A DNA stretch of 43,726 bases from Dolichospermum sp. UHCC 0259 (GCF_009711935.1 NZ_VIKX01000095.1:1-43726), one strand, 5' to 3'. Shown: positions 27,254 through 36,703, counted from the stretch's first letter. Notes: generated by a model from the sequence alone, not told the origin. A program made the numbers and translations.

Positions 27254-27714
27254 TGATAGTCAGAGAATATCAAATATCTGACACTGAAGCAATTATGAAA
27301 TTGTTTTATGATACAGTTCATCACATAAATATTCATGATTATACTCAAGAACAGGTAAATGCTTGGACTGGCGAAAATATGAATTATGAATTTTGGCATC
27401 AAAGGTTACAATCCAAACAGCCTTTTATTGCGGAAAATCATGGTGAAATAGTTGGGTTTGCAGAATTAGAAGCAAATGGACATATTGATTGTTTTTACTG
27501 TCATAGCCAATATCAAAGGCAGGGTATAGGTTCAAAACTCTTGACTCATATAGAAAATACGGCAAAATCCAGAGAAATTCATCGGCTATATGCAGAAGTG
27601 AGTATTACCGCAAAACCATTTTTTCAACATTGGGAATTTACTATAGTCAGGGAACAAGAAGTGGAACGGCGAGGAATAAAATTTAAAAATTATGTAATGG
27701 AAAAATATCTATAG
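27253..27714 (+). CDS. GNAT family N-acetyltransferase
   Basis: Acetyl-CoA-dependent N-acetyltransferase of 153 residues. The acetyl-CoA pyrophosphate loop is QYQRQGIGSKLLTHIE (about residues 88-103, matching Q/R-x2-G-x-G/A), preceded by the beta-4 strand IVGFAELEANGHIDCFYCHS. The C-terminus FFQHWEFTIVREQEVERRGIKFKNYVMEK is typical of the YafP/ElaA-like subgroup. The acceptor is unknown. One-base overlap with the upstream peptidase gene suggests coupling, though no functional link between the two is known. Confidence 0.88.
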   Translation: MIVREYQISDTEAIMKLFYDTVHHINIHDYTQEQVNAWTGENMNYEFWHQRLQSKQPFIAENHGEIVGFAELEANGHIDCFYCHSQYQRQGIGSKLLTHIENTAKSREIHRLYAEVSITAKPFFQHWEFTIVREQEVERRGIKFKNYVMEKYL

Positions 27715-27919
27715 GAATCCGGTTTGATTCCTGATAGCGTTCACGTAGTGTGCCGTATCCCTGCGGGAGCCGGAGGCATCAGGCACAGCGTGGCGTTAGC
27801 CATATTTTTCTGCTTAGGAAGGCAAAAGGTAAGAGGATTCGAGAATATGAAGGTGTACCGAGTTTTGTATGGCTACGCCACGCAAGCTTGAAGAACTCCC
27901 CACCGTTACCTGTTGAAAG
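27715..27919. repeat. Dispersed cyanobacterial repeat region
   Basis: GC-rich stretch with elements such as CCCTGCGGGAGCCGGAGGC, CAGCGTGGCGTTAGCC and GGCTACGCCACGCAAGC, typical of repeats scattered through Nostocales intergenic DNA. It lies between the convergent acetyltransferase and Rpn-type genes. A frame at 27750-27995 spans it but has no protein-like features. Confidence 0.55.
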
Positions 27920-28711
27920 CTATCGCAATTTCTGGATTTCTTCTAGGGATAGTCCTGTCAGTTGGGCGATTAAATCTATGGCAATGCCAGAATGAAGCAT
28001 ATTTAAGGCTATTCGAGTTTTTTCTTCGGCTTCACCTTCAGCTTTGCCTTTGGCTTCACCTTTAGCTATGCCTTTGGCTTCACCTTCTTGGAGGATTTCT
28101 TGATAAATTACTGATTCTCTCATAATTTCACTCCTTAATAATCTTTGAATGATTTCCTTTTTTAATGCTAACCCAGATATAATTGCTGTTGCAGCAGAAA
28201 CATTACTTTGTATTCTTCTATCTTCAATATTATCAATCTGTTTTGCTACTTCTGTTAAGGTTTGGATACGGTTATCTGTTTGAGTCAACACTGCCAGTGG
28301 TAATAGTCCTGGATATTGTTGAAATATTTCTGTGGGTTGTTCCCATAATCTAATTGCATTAAACTCATGAGTTAGTTTGCCGGCTTCAAAGCTGGTTTGA
28401 AATACTAAGGGTGAGTCACTGCGGGTTAGATAAATTACGAATTGTTGAATTTCTTTTTGGGGAAATTTCCGGTGTAAGCGCAGGCGATAGTCTGCCATGC
28501 GAAAGGGTATCTCTTCAACTGGTTCGGTTTGAAATTCTATGTGGAGTATGATTGCTGATGATTGTAGAAAGATGACGGAATCGGCACGAATTGGTTCTAA
28601 TGATAGTTCTGATGGTTTGAGTTGGGTGAGGGGGATAGGTTTACCTAGTAGCCAGGTGGCGAAGTCTGTGGGGAATGTTTCGGCTAGGAATTTGCAGGTG
28701 TTGTCGTACAT
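27920..28711 (-). CDS. Rpn family recombination-promoting nuclease / PD-(D/E)XK transposase-like protein
   Basis: A 263-residue member of the cyanobacterial Rpn/DUF4351-like nuclease group. The PD-(D/E)XK core is visible: D44 in RADSVIFL and E59-x-Q61 in ILHIEFQTEP, followed by FRMADYRLRLHRKFP. The C-terminal part is helical with a low-complexity stretch of EAKG/EAEG repeats (about 208-233), then MLHSGIAIDLIAQLTGLSLEEIQKL, a helical tail common in this family. Such genes occur in many copies in Nostocales and are thought to spread by recombination. Length and frame look intact. Confidence 0.85.
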   Translation of the reverse strand: MYDNTCKFLAETFPTDFATWLLGKPIPLTQLKPSELSLEPIRADSVIFLQSSAIILHIEFQTEPVEEIPFRMADYRLRLHRKFPQKEIQQFVIYLTRSDSPLVFQTSFEAGKLTHEFNAIRLWEQPTEIFQQYPGLLPLAVLTQTDNRIQTLTEVAKQIDNIEDRRIQSNVSAATAIISGLALKKEIIQRLLRSEIMRESVIYQEILQEGEAKGIAKGEAKGKAEGEAEEKTRIALNMLHSGIAIDLIAQLTGLSLEEIQKLR

Positions 28712-28893
28712 TTTGTTGGCTATGCAGGCATATTGACTAATAATTTGCTGTTGTTTGCAGTTTACATTAATTTGGTTGTTATTGATTGGGGCTGTGTTTG
28801 ATGAGGTTTTAGTTCTGAATGTTGGGTAACATAAACTACTATTCGTATTCTAATATTAATTAGATAACAATATCCTGTTTGACATTAATCAAC

Positions 28894-28922
28894 AAAATCG
28901 GTGCAGTTTCCCCACACCGATT
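28894..28922 (-). terminator. Rho-independent terminator of the PIN/TRAM gene
   Basis: Stem AAATCGGTG (28894-28902) with CACCGATTT (28914-28922). Read on the minus strand it is followed by T-rich TTTTGTT, 36 bases past the PIN/TRAM stop. Confidence 0.75.
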
Positions 28923-28958
28923 TACATAATTTAACTCTATTTTTCCGTGCCATATTCC

Positions 28959-30035
28959 TTACGCTAAGGCAGAAGCTTGGGGTTTGGCAAAAATCATCCT
29001 GCCGGCGGAGGTTTGTAAGGCACTGGTAACTACTACTCGTAATTCACCACCGACATAACCTCTACCTTCTTCAACTACTACCATTGTGCCATCATCTAAA
29101 TAGCCAATTCCTTGAGTCGGTTCTTTTCCTTCTTTGAGAATTTTCAAATCCAGATTATCACCCGGTAAATAAGTCGGACGAACGGCATTTACTAAATCGT
29201 GAACATTCAAAACTGGGACTTTTTGTACACTGGCGACTTTAGATAAATTGTAATCATTGGTCAGTAATGTGCCATTGATTTCTTGAGCAAAACGGACTAA
29301 TTTAGCATCAACAGTAGGAGTGTCTTCATAGTCTACAGGGTTAATTAAAATCCGTTCTGGATAAGTTTCCCGAATGCGGTTGAGAATTTCTAGTCCTCTT
29401 CTTCCTCTTACCCGTTTTTGGTCTTTACTAGCATCAGCTACTTGTTGTAATTCTTGTAAAACAAATTGGGGGACAAGAATTAACCCTTCCAGAAATCCCG
29501 TTTCTAGTAATGTTTCAATGCGGCCATCTATAATACAGCTAGTGTCTAAAACCTTAGTATTAGCAGGTTTAAGAGTTCCTTCTACTACCATGCTTTCGAC
29601 AGTATTGGGGTTAATCAATCTTAACAAACCCCGTCCGTGAGTATCTGCTAAGTTCATCCCTGTGACAGAGAGGATAATACTGCCCACAACAGCGACAAGA
29701 GGTTTGATAAAACCAAAATCTGGGGGAATGGGTAGTAAAAATAGCGGCGCTAACATGAGATTGGCGAGTAATAGCCCAATTACTAAGCCAATGGCACGGG
29801 TTAAAATAACTTCTAGAGGCATTTCCCGAACTTGCGACTCTAGACGACGGTATGTAGTCTGGAAACTCAGCCCGACTGCACCACCAATAATGGCAGCAAA
29901 GACGGCTAGAATTAAGCGTAAGGCATCTAAATTGCTAACTCCATTTAGAGTACCTGGGGGGAGTAGATCAGTGCTGAAATAACCTATCCCCGCCGCTGCC
30001 AAGATAAATGAGAGAATAATAATGACATCCAGCAT
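28959..30035 (-). CDS. PIN/TRAM domain membrane protein (YacL-like)
   Basis: A 358-residue protein with four N-terminal transmembrane segments (about 1-20, 38-58, 80-103, 112-130), a PIN nuclease domain and a C-terminal TRAM domain. The PIN acidic residues are in VLDTSCIIDGRI (D164, D170), FVLQELQQVAD (E195), TVDAKLVRFA (D243) and LLTNDYNLSKVA (D261). TRAM, an RNA-binding OB-like fold, spans about 290-350 (GIGYLDDGTMVVVEEGRGYVG). Related to Bacillus YacL. Likely a membrane-tethered RNase; the target is unknown. A clean terminator follows. Confidence 0.92.
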   Translation of the reverse strand: MLDVIIILSFILAAAGIGYFSTDLLPPGTLNGVSNLDALRLILAVFAAIIGGAVGLSFQTTYRRLESQVREMPLEVILTRAIGLVIGLLLANLMLAPLFLLPIPPDFGFIKPLVAVVGSIILSVTGMNLADTHGRGLLRLINPNTVESMVVEGTLKPANTKVLDTSCIIDGRIETLLETGFLEGLILVPQFVLQELQQVADASKDQKRVRGRRGLEILNRIRETYPERILINPVDYEDTPTVDAKLVRFAQEINGTLLTNDYNLSKVASVQKVPVLNVHDLVNAVRPTYLPGDNLDLKILKEGKEPTQGIGYLDDGTMVVVEEGRGYVGGELRVVVTSALQTSAGRMIFAKPQASALA

Positions 30036-30277
30036 GGTTTTGTTGTGTTCCTACAACGATATTTATTCGATAGAGTAAAGTATGCTTGTTTGAGTCCTTT
30101 TTCTTGATGGAATTATCTTAGCTGCTCAGGCAGACAGAATATGCCAACATTATAACCAAAGGGTTTTTACTGCATATTATTTTTATTTTTAGGGAAAAAG
30201 GATAAAAAATTGTAAATAAACTCCTCATTTTCATTATTTTTAACAGTCAGATTAAATTAACTTCACTATTTTTCAGA

Positions 30278-31462
30278 ATGAGTCAACAAGATATTGGTTG
30301 GGGGATTCCCAGTGCGGCTTATGTGCATATTCCCTTTTGTCGGCGACGGTGTTTTTATTGCGACTTTCCGGTATTTGTAATCGGTAATAATTCACGGGGA
30401 GAAAATTCTGGGACAATTGGCGAATATGTTGAAGTTTTATGTCAAGAAATCAGAATTGCACCAATTTATGGTCAACCTTTAGAAACAATTTTTTTTGGCG
30501 GTGGGACTCCTTCTCTATTATCTACAGCACAGTTGCAATCTATATTGACAACCTTAGAACAGCGATTTGGCATAGCTTCTGGGGTAGAAATCTCTATGGA
30601 AATTGACCCAGGGACCTTTGATTTCGCACATATTGCTGGTTATCGCAGCTTAGGAGTAAATCGCGTGAGTTTGGGTGTCCAAGCTTTCCAAGAAGAATTG
30701 TTAAAAACCGCTGGGCGATCGCATTCCCTTGTAGATATATTTACAGCTATAGAGTTAATTCACAAGGTCGAGATTCCCGAATTTAGCTTAGACTTGATTT
30801 CTGGCTTACCGCATCAGTCCTTAGCACAATGGCAAGATTCCTTAACCCAAGCAGTAGCAGCCACCCCAACTCACATTTCCATCTATGACCTAACCATTGA
30901 ACCCGGAACAGCCTTCAATCGTTATTACAAACCGGGAGATCATCCCTTACCCACAGATGAAACCACAGTCAAAATGTATCAACTGGGGCAAAAAACCTTA
31001 ACAGATGCAGGTTACGAACATTACGAAATTTCTAACTATGCCCAACCAGAACATCAATGCAGGCATAATCGAGTTTATTGGCAAAATCGTCCTTATTATG
31101 GCTTTGGCATGGGTGCAGCCAGCTATATTCAAGGTAAACGCTTCACCCGTCCCCGCAAAACCCAGGAATATTATCAATGGTTAAAAAACGGTGCTGTGAT
31201 TGATTGTGAAATCACACCACAGGCAGATGTTTTATTAGAAACTCTCATGTTAGGGTTACGGTTAGCCGAAGGAATCAGTTTAAATTCCCTGGCAACAAAA
31301 TTTGGCAATCATCAAGTTGAGAAAATTCAAAGCTGTTTGCAACCATACTTTGCCCAAGGTTGGGTGAAGATTGTTGAAGATAGGTTGTGTTTTAGCGATC
31401 CCAATGGTTTTATATTTTCTAATGTGATGTTAGCGAAGTTATTTGAAAAGTTGGGAGAATGA
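30278..31462 (+). CDS. hemW: Radical SAM heme chaperone HemW (HemN-like)
   Basis: Radical SAM protein of 394 residues. The [4Fe-4S] motif CRRRCFYCDF (C21, C25, C28) ends in Phe instead of the fourth Cys of true HemN, the usual sign of HemW, which binds heme and delivers it rather than oxidising coproporphyrinogen III. FFGGGTPSLL is the SAM-binding GGGTP motif, followed by MEIDPGTF, RVSLGVQAFQ and SLDLISGLP. The C-terminal HemN domain (LETLMLGLRLAEGIS) is complete. Older annotation would call it oxygen-independent coproporphyrinogen oxidase. It stands alone, with a 242-bp upstream gap with no distinct features. Confidence 0.92.
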   Translation: MSQQDIGWGIPSAAYVHIPFCRRRCFYCDFPVFVIGNNSRGENSGTIGEYVEVLCQEIRIAPIYGQPLETIFFGGGTPSLLSTAQLQSILTTLEQRFGIASGVEISMEIDPGTFDFAHIAGYRSLGVNRVSLGVQAFQEELLKTAGRSHSLVDIFTAIELIHKVEIPEFSLDLISGLPHQSLAQWQDSLTQAVAATPTHISIYDLTIEPGTAFNRYYKPGDHPLPTDETTVKMYQLGQKTLTDAGYEHYEISNYAQPEHQCRHNRVYWQNRPYYGFGMGAASYIQGKRFTRPRKTQEYYQWLKNGAVIDCEITPQADVLLETLMLGLRLAEGISLNSLATKFGNHQVEKIQSCLQPYFAQGWVKIVEDRLCFSDPNGFIFSNVMLAKLFEKLGE

Positions 31463-31465
31463 ATT

Positions 31466-31526
31466 TTGTTATGCCTACGGCACGCTGTGCGAACGCGCAA
31501 AGGCGCAAAGAAGCAAAGGCGCAAAG
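31466..31526. repeat. Dispersed GC-rich repeat with CGCAAAGG units
   Basis: ATGCCTACGGCACGCTGTGCG followed by GCGCAAAGG-type repeats (three copies) fills the gap between convergent hemW and DUF29 genes. Similar units occur at 33243-33300. Confidence 0.55.
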
Positions 31527-31529
31527 TTA

Positions 31530-32027
31530 TTATTGCATCAAATCATCATTTGCAGATTCACCGGGATAAAAGTTTAAGTTAATTATATCTTCCCATAAAT
31601 ATAGGCATTGGGGAGGGAAAGTTGATAACGGTAAATTGGTTTCTGCTGATGCTAAATCCCTAGCATTTTCATAAGCCTCCTGAAGTGCTACTTCTAGAGA
31701 AGACTGCAAACTAGGATTTTCACTCAGTAATTTTATAATATCCCGGCGTTGAATCCGAATAGTTGCTAACCAACTGCGACTACGTTTTGATGATTGATAT
31801 TCCCATTTTAATAAATGTCCAATTAGAATACTCAGACGATTTCTTAATTCTTGGCGTTCCTTTCTCCCCAAAGATTCAACTTCCTCAATTAAATTAGCTA
31901 AATCAACTTGATTCCATTGTTGATAACGTAATAAATTGGCCTGTTGTTGAGTCCAGGCGTAAAAATCAGTTTCATAAAGGTGATTATTCAGGTTTACAGT
32001 GGATTCTTTCACTTGTGGTGACTGCAT
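31530..32027 (-). CDS. DUF29 domain-containing protein
   Basis: A 165-residue DUF29 protein, a helical family very abundant in cyanobacteria and without a known biochemical function. Diagnostic pattern: LYETDFYAWTQQQANLLR, then NLIEEVESLGRKERQELRNRL, then LLKWEYQ and the family end LWEDIINLNFYPG. Members are found in many paralogous copies and sometimes next to mobile or toxin-antitoxin genes, but no such function is shown. It stands alone here between hemW (convergent) and the pentapeptide-repeat gene. Confidence 0.9.
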   Translation of the reverse strand: MQSPQVKESTVNLNNHLYETDFYAWTQQQANLLRYQQWNQVDLANLIEEVESLGRKERQELRNRLSILIGHLLKWEYQSSKRSRSWLATIRIQRRDIIKLLSENPSLQSSLEVALQEAYENARDLASAETNLPLSTFPPQCLYLWEDIINLNFYPGESANDDLMQ

Positions 32028-32098
32028 AATTAAAACCTAGTAACCTTGAATTAATTATAATCGAACTTGCTTCTTTAATGGCTGCAACTGAGTCAGAA

Positions 32099-32638
32099 CT
32101 ATTTCCATTTACAGTAGGGACCTTTTTCAACAGTACCGTCGGGCATAGTGGTATTCCAAATCAAATTGAAATGTCCATTGATGAGCATACCGATAGCCCC
32201 TTGGAAGTTAGCGTCAATCAAAACAGCATATTCAAAATAGCCTATGGTAGCACCGATGAAAACAGCACTACTCGCATTCACTTGGCTCAAATTAGCTCCA
32301 GTCAAATCAGCTTCATTCAAAGTAGCATTACTCAGGTTGGCGGAAAACAAATTAGCATCTCTCAAAATCGTTTTTACCAAACCAGCATTGCCCAAATAAG
32401 CCCCAAATAAATCGGCTCCAGTCAAATCAGCCCCACTCAGATCGACCTTTTCAAGATTAGCTCCCCGTAGGTTAATACCCCGTAAATCAGCACCTTCGAG
32501 TCCAGTAATCTGACTATCAACTCCGTCTATTTCACCCATTTCACCGACAATTCGCAAAATTTCCACACCAGCAAAATTACGTTCCCCAGCATTGTAAAGA
32601 GTCAACAACTCACCAGTAGTAATTTTCCAAACCATCAT
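32099..32638 (-). CDS. Pentapeptide-repeat protein
   Basis: A 179-residue protein with a central run of A(D/N)LXX pentapeptides (about residues 46-130: ADLRGINLRGANLEKVDLSG and on), which folds as a right-handed quadrilateral beta-helix. The N-terminal 45 residues (ITTGELLTLYNAGERNFAGVEI) are the usual lead-in of the cyanobacterial family. The C-terminal tail lacks repeats and ends DGTVEKGPYCKWK. No signal peptide. The function is unknown; some pentapeptide proteins mimic DNA and bind gyrase, but nothing here indicates that. Confidence 0.9.
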   Translation of the reverse strand: MMVWKITTGELLTLYNAGERNFAGVEILRIVGEMGEIDGVDSQITGLEGADLRGINLRGANLEKVDLSGADLTGADLFGAYLGNAGLVKTILRDANLFSANLSNATLNEADLTGANLSQVNASSAVFIGATIGYFEYAVLIDANFQGAIGMLINGHFNLIWNTTMPDGTVEKGPYCKWK

Positions 32639-32695
32639 CTTACCTTCAATTTATTTTTTATTATGAGAATTTCGATGGTAGAAATGAATTATTTA

Positions 32696-32960
32696 GGACT
32701 TACGCATTGACAGAATAACAAAACAGTGTATTGATAAATATGAGTCGTCTAGTAAGTGGTAATTCAGTCCCAATTAATTATAAAATATATGATAAAAAGG
32801 AGGGAAAAACAAAAAACGATTATTTTAGAGAAATGCTGAGTGAAACAATAAGCTGGGGAGTCAAACCCAGAATGGTAACAGGAGATAGTTGGTAGCTCCG
32901 CTATCGCCCATCATTTAAGCCATCAAGAATTTTAAAAAATGATTTATCATAAAAAAATAG
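32696..32960 (+). pseudogene. Remnant of IS701-like transposase and IS end
   Basis: A short frame at 32740-32895 reads GKTKNDYFREMLSE then ISWGVKPRMVTGDSW before a stop. This is the stretch around the second catalytic Asp of an IS701-like DDE transposase. Downstream, in another frame, AIKNFKK resembles the next conserved segment (VKNLKFLKN), so a stop and a frameshift have occurred. Upstream, GGACTTACGCATTGACAGAA at 32696-32715 resembles an insertion-sequence end. The 5' half of the transposase is missing, so this is a decayed, internally deleted element. Confidence 0.6.
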
Positions 32961-32978
32961 CTTTTCAAGTGAAACCTA

Positions 32979-33212
32979 ATGAGTCAAGTCCTCACCCTAG
33001 AACTTAGCGATGCCGACTATGCTGAACTCAGACATCGCGCTGAATTAGCAGGTACAACCATCACTGAATGGGCGATCGCCTCCCTAAAAGAACATAAACA
33101 TCCCATCAAACCAAAACTACGCAATGAAATAGAAAAAGCATCTGCCCGCCAACGATTTCGCCGTCATGCTGGAATAATATCTCTTGGATATGCAACAGGT
33201 GCAGATAATTGA
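32979..33212 (+). CDS. Antitoxin-like small protein, possibly truncated
   Basis: A 77-residue protein with a helical N-terminus (LTLELSDADYAELRHRAE) as in small DNA-binding antitoxins. A C-terminal stretch RQRFRRHAGIISLGYATGAD recalls a family of cyanobacterial antitoxin-like proteins that normally continue with an acidic tail (about ten more residues, NESIDADL-type). That tail is absent: the frame stops right after GADN. No toxin gene follows; downstream is a repeat and then the convergent dehydrogenase. It lies 19 bases after the transposase relic, so an IS event may have removed its partner. Family membership is recalled from pattern, not proven. Confidence 0.5.
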   Translation: MSQVLTLELSDADYAELRHRAELAGTTITEWAIASLKEHKHPIKPKLRNEIEKASARQRFRRHAGIISLGYATGADN

Positions 33213-33304
33213 CCTCTTAGTAATAACCCAAGTTCATTCTAACTCCTTTTTTCCTTTGCTCCTTTGCTCCTTTGTTCCTTAGCGCCTTTGCGCGAAACAA
33301 AAAC

Positions 33305-34489
<1,185 letters not shown>

Positions 34490-34533
34490 TCAAATCATTC
34501 ACAGTATAGTACATTAGTACCTATCACATGAGA

Positions 34534-34561
34534 AACCCCCCACCTTCACAAGTGGGGCTTT
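34534..34561. terminator. Terminator-like hairpin in a divergent promoter region
   Basis: Stem CCCCAC (34538-34543) with GTGGGG (34552-34557), extended by flanking AAA/TTT, with an 8-base loop. It lies between divergent frmA and avtA, where no annotated transcript should end. It could be a leader attenuator, the end of a small RNA, or the hairpin of a vanished IS200/IS605-type element. Confidence 0.45.
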
Positions 34562-34709
34562 ATTAACTACCAGATTTTGTTAAAATCGCATTCACTGGTT
34601 TAAATTAGTTAAAGGCAGTGGCTGTTTTGGCAACTATAATAAATTTTGTCTTAGCTGCAACCACCTTTTAATTTATCCACTTTTGCGATTAATTCAGTCT
34701 GTAACAAAC

Positions 34710-35996
34710 ATGATAAAACCTGCCCTTACGAAAATTGGCGCTCAAATGTCCAACTTAACTGGCGTAAGAGCGATTATGAAAGATATTAACGAAACCCTCA
34801 GAGCTAGTAAGGGACAGGAATTATATAATTTGAGTGCTGGCAATCCATTGATTTTACCAGAGGTAGAACAGTTATGGCGCGATTGTACGGCAGATTTATT
34901 AGCTAGTTCTGAATATGGTGAAGTTGTTTGTCGTTATGGTTCAAGTCAAGGTTATTCACCATTAATTGAGGCAATTGTCAAGGACTTTAACCAGCGTTAT
35001 GGGTTAAGTTTAACTGAGCGGAACATTTTAATTACTGCGGGTAGTCAAACTATCTATTTTTACGCTGCTAATGCTTTTGGTGGCTATACTAGCGATGGCA
35101 GTTTGAAAGAAATTGTCCTGCCATTAAGTCCAGATTATACTGGTTATGGTGGTGTGTGTTTATTTCCAGAAGCTTTGGTTGCTTACAAGCCTACTCTAGA
35201 TATTGATGCCGCCGCACATAGATTTAAATATCGTCCTGATTTTAACCAACTTTCGATTACAGAAAATACTGGTTGTGTGATTTTTTCCCGTCCTTGTAAT
35301 CCGACAGGTAATGTTTTAACTAATGATGAGGTGAATAAGATCACTGCTTTAGCTGCACCTTATGATGTACCTGTGTTTATTGACTCGGCTTATGCACCTC
35401 CTTTCCCGGCGTTGAATTTTACGGAAATGACTCCGATATTTGGGGAAAATATCTTGCATTGTATGAGTTTATCAAAGGCGGGATTACCTGGGGAACGGAT
35501 TGGGGTAGCGATTGGGGATGAAAACCTGATTCAAGTTTTGGAATGTTTCCAAACTAATGTGGGGATTCATTCTTCTCGATATGGTCAAGCGATCGCTGCC
35601 CGCGCGATAGAATCAGGGACATTAGCCCATATTGCGGAAAATGTGATTCGTCCTTTCTACCAGAAAAAGTTTGATGTGTTGGAAAGTACCTTGGAAGCAG
35701 CAATGCCGAAAAATTTACCTTGGTTTTTACATCGTGGTGAAGGAGCGATTTTTGGCTGGTTGTGGTTGCAAGATTTACCAATGACTGATTGGGAATTTTA
35801 CCAGGAATTAAAGAAGGTGGGTGTGATTGTTGTTCCTGGTAGTAGTTTCTTCCCTGGTTTAAAAGAAGAGTGGGAACACAAACATCAATGTCTGAGAATT
35901 AGTTTAACTGGTAGTGATGAGGAAATTACTATTGGTATGCAGCGTTTAGCGAAGGTTGCTGAACAAGTTTATCAAGTTGCGGCTGTAAGTGTGTAA
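34710..35996 (+). CDS. avtA: Valine-pyruvate aminotransferase (AvtA family)
   Basis: PLP-dependent class I aminotransferase, 428 residues from the ATG at 34710 (MIKPALTKIG); an in-frame TTG at 34683 is unlikely. It resembles E. coli AvtA, which exchanges the amino group between valine and pyruvate to make alanine and 2-ketoisovalerate. Visible motifs are FSRPCNPTGNVLT (the NPTG PLP-phosphate segment), FIDSAYAPPFP (the Asp binding the pyridine N) and SLSKAGLPGERIG with the Schiff-base lysine. CLRISLTGSDEE near the end has the substrate-carboxylate Arg. The rimM frame begins 5 bp after the stop, so they are probably co-transcribed. Confidence 0.9.
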   Translation: MIKPALTKIGAQMSNLTGVRAIMKDINETLRASKGQELYNLSAGNPLILPEVEQLWRDCTADLLASSEYGEVVCRYGSSQGYSPLIEAIVKDFNQRYGLSLTERNILITAGSQTIYFYAANAFGGYTSDGSLKEIVLPLSPDYTGYGGVCLFPEALVAYKPTLDIDAAAHRFKYRPDFNQLSITENTGCVIFSRPCNPTGNVLTNDEVNKITALAAPYDVPVFIDSAYAPPFPALNFTEMTPIFGENILHCMSLSKAGLPGERIGVAIGDENLIQVLECFQTNVGIHSSRYGQAIAARAIESGTLAHIAENVIRPFYQKKFDVLESTLEAAMPKNLPWFLHRGEGAIFGWLWLQDLPMTDWEFYQELKKVGVIVVPGSSFFPGLKEEWEHKHQCLRISLTGSDEEITIGMQRLAKVAEQVYQVAAVSV

Positions 35997-36001
35997 GAGA
36001 A

Positions 36002-36703
36002 ATGAACCACGAAGGCATGAAGAAGAAGCAGGGGCGCAGGGGAGCAGGGGAGCAGGGGGGAAAAGGTCAAAAATCCCCAATCCCCAGTCCCCAATCCCCA
36101 ATCCCCAATCCCCAGTCCCCAGTCCCCAATCTTGATGATTGGTTGGAAATTGGGAAAATTGTCTCAGCACAAGGTTTAACTGGAGAGTTGCGGGTTTATC
36201 CTAATACTGACTTTCCTGAACGCTTTGAAGAACCGGGAAAACGCTGGTTATTACGTCCAGGGGAAACTGAACTTGAATCTGTGGAATTATTAAATGGGCG
36301 ATATATTGAGAATAAGAATCTCTATGTGATTAAATTGAAGGGAGTGAGCGATCGCCATCAAGCTGAAAATATGCGTGATTGTCGGTTTTTTGTGCCGGTG
36401 AGCGATCGCCCAGAATTGGCAGAAGGTGAATTTCATGTGTTAGATTTGTTAGGGTTGCAAGTCTTTATGCAATCTTCTGGGGAATTTGTGGGAACGGTGG
36501 TGGATATATTACCTTCAGGTCATGATTTATTAGAAGTTAAATTTGACCCTGATTTTGTCACTAACCATGAAGAATTTAAACCTGAGAAAGTCCAAAAAAC
36601 AGTTTTAATTCCTTTTGTCATGGAAATTGTTCCTGTTGTTGATTTAGCAACCCGTCGAGTTGAAATTACTCCTCCCCCCGGTTTATTGTCAATTAATGAT
36701 TAG
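36002..36703 (+). CDS. rimM: Ribosome maturation factor RimM with STRR-encoded N-terminal extension
   Basis: RimM assists 30S head assembly by binding S19. The family core begins WLEIGKIVSAQGLTGELRVYP (from residue 47), with the N-terminal RimM beta-barrel up to about 135 and the PRC-barrel after it (FHVLDLLGLQVF, VVDILPSGHDLLEV), ending DLATRRVEITPPPGLL. In front of this core the frame has about 45 extra residues, of which the last 20 (SPIPSPQSPIPNPQSPVPN) are encoded by a (TCCCCAA/TCCCCAG)x8 tandem repeat. There is no ATG between the repeat and the core; only a TTG at Leu48. Starts at 36002 or 36017 (MKKKQG) would translate the repeat; a TTG start would not. Confidence 0.9.
   Translation: MNHEGMKKKQGRRGAGEQGGKGQKSPIPSPQSPIPNPQSPVPNLDDWLEIGKIVSAQGLTGELRVYPNTDFPERFEEPGKRWLLRPGETELESVELLNGRYIENKNLYVIKLKGVSDRHQAENMRDCRFFVPVSDRPELAEGEFHVLDLLGLQVFMQSSGEFVGTVVDILPSGHDLLEVKFDPDFVTNHEEFKPEKVQKTVLIPFVMEIVPVVDLATRRVEITPPPGLLSIND
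36030..36060. repeat. Tandem repeat (AGGGGAGC-type)
   Basis: Short G-rich repeat CAGGGG(C/A)G, about three to four copies, inside the extended 5' part of the rimM frame. Confidence 0.6.
36074..36129. repeat. Short tandem repeat array (TCCCCAA/TCCCCAG)x8
   Basis: Eight heptamers without interruption, 56 bp. They lie in frame at the 5' end of rimM, giving a 7-residue periodic SPIPNPQ-like peptide because 21 bp is both three heptamers and seven codons. Confidence 0.9.

Noticed and set aside
27750-27995. Plus-strand frame of 81 codons
   Set aside because: Encoded by dispersed intergenic repeats and the antisense of the Rpn-type gene.
32078-32410. Plus-strand Ser/Ile/Gln-rich frame of 110 codons
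   Set aside because: Mirror image of the pentapeptide-repeat gene; periodicity comes from the opposite strand.
36074-36129. Possible CRISPR array
   Set aside because: Repeats are contiguous heptamers without spacers; the same holds for the arrays at 2779, 17695, 37620 and 41711.
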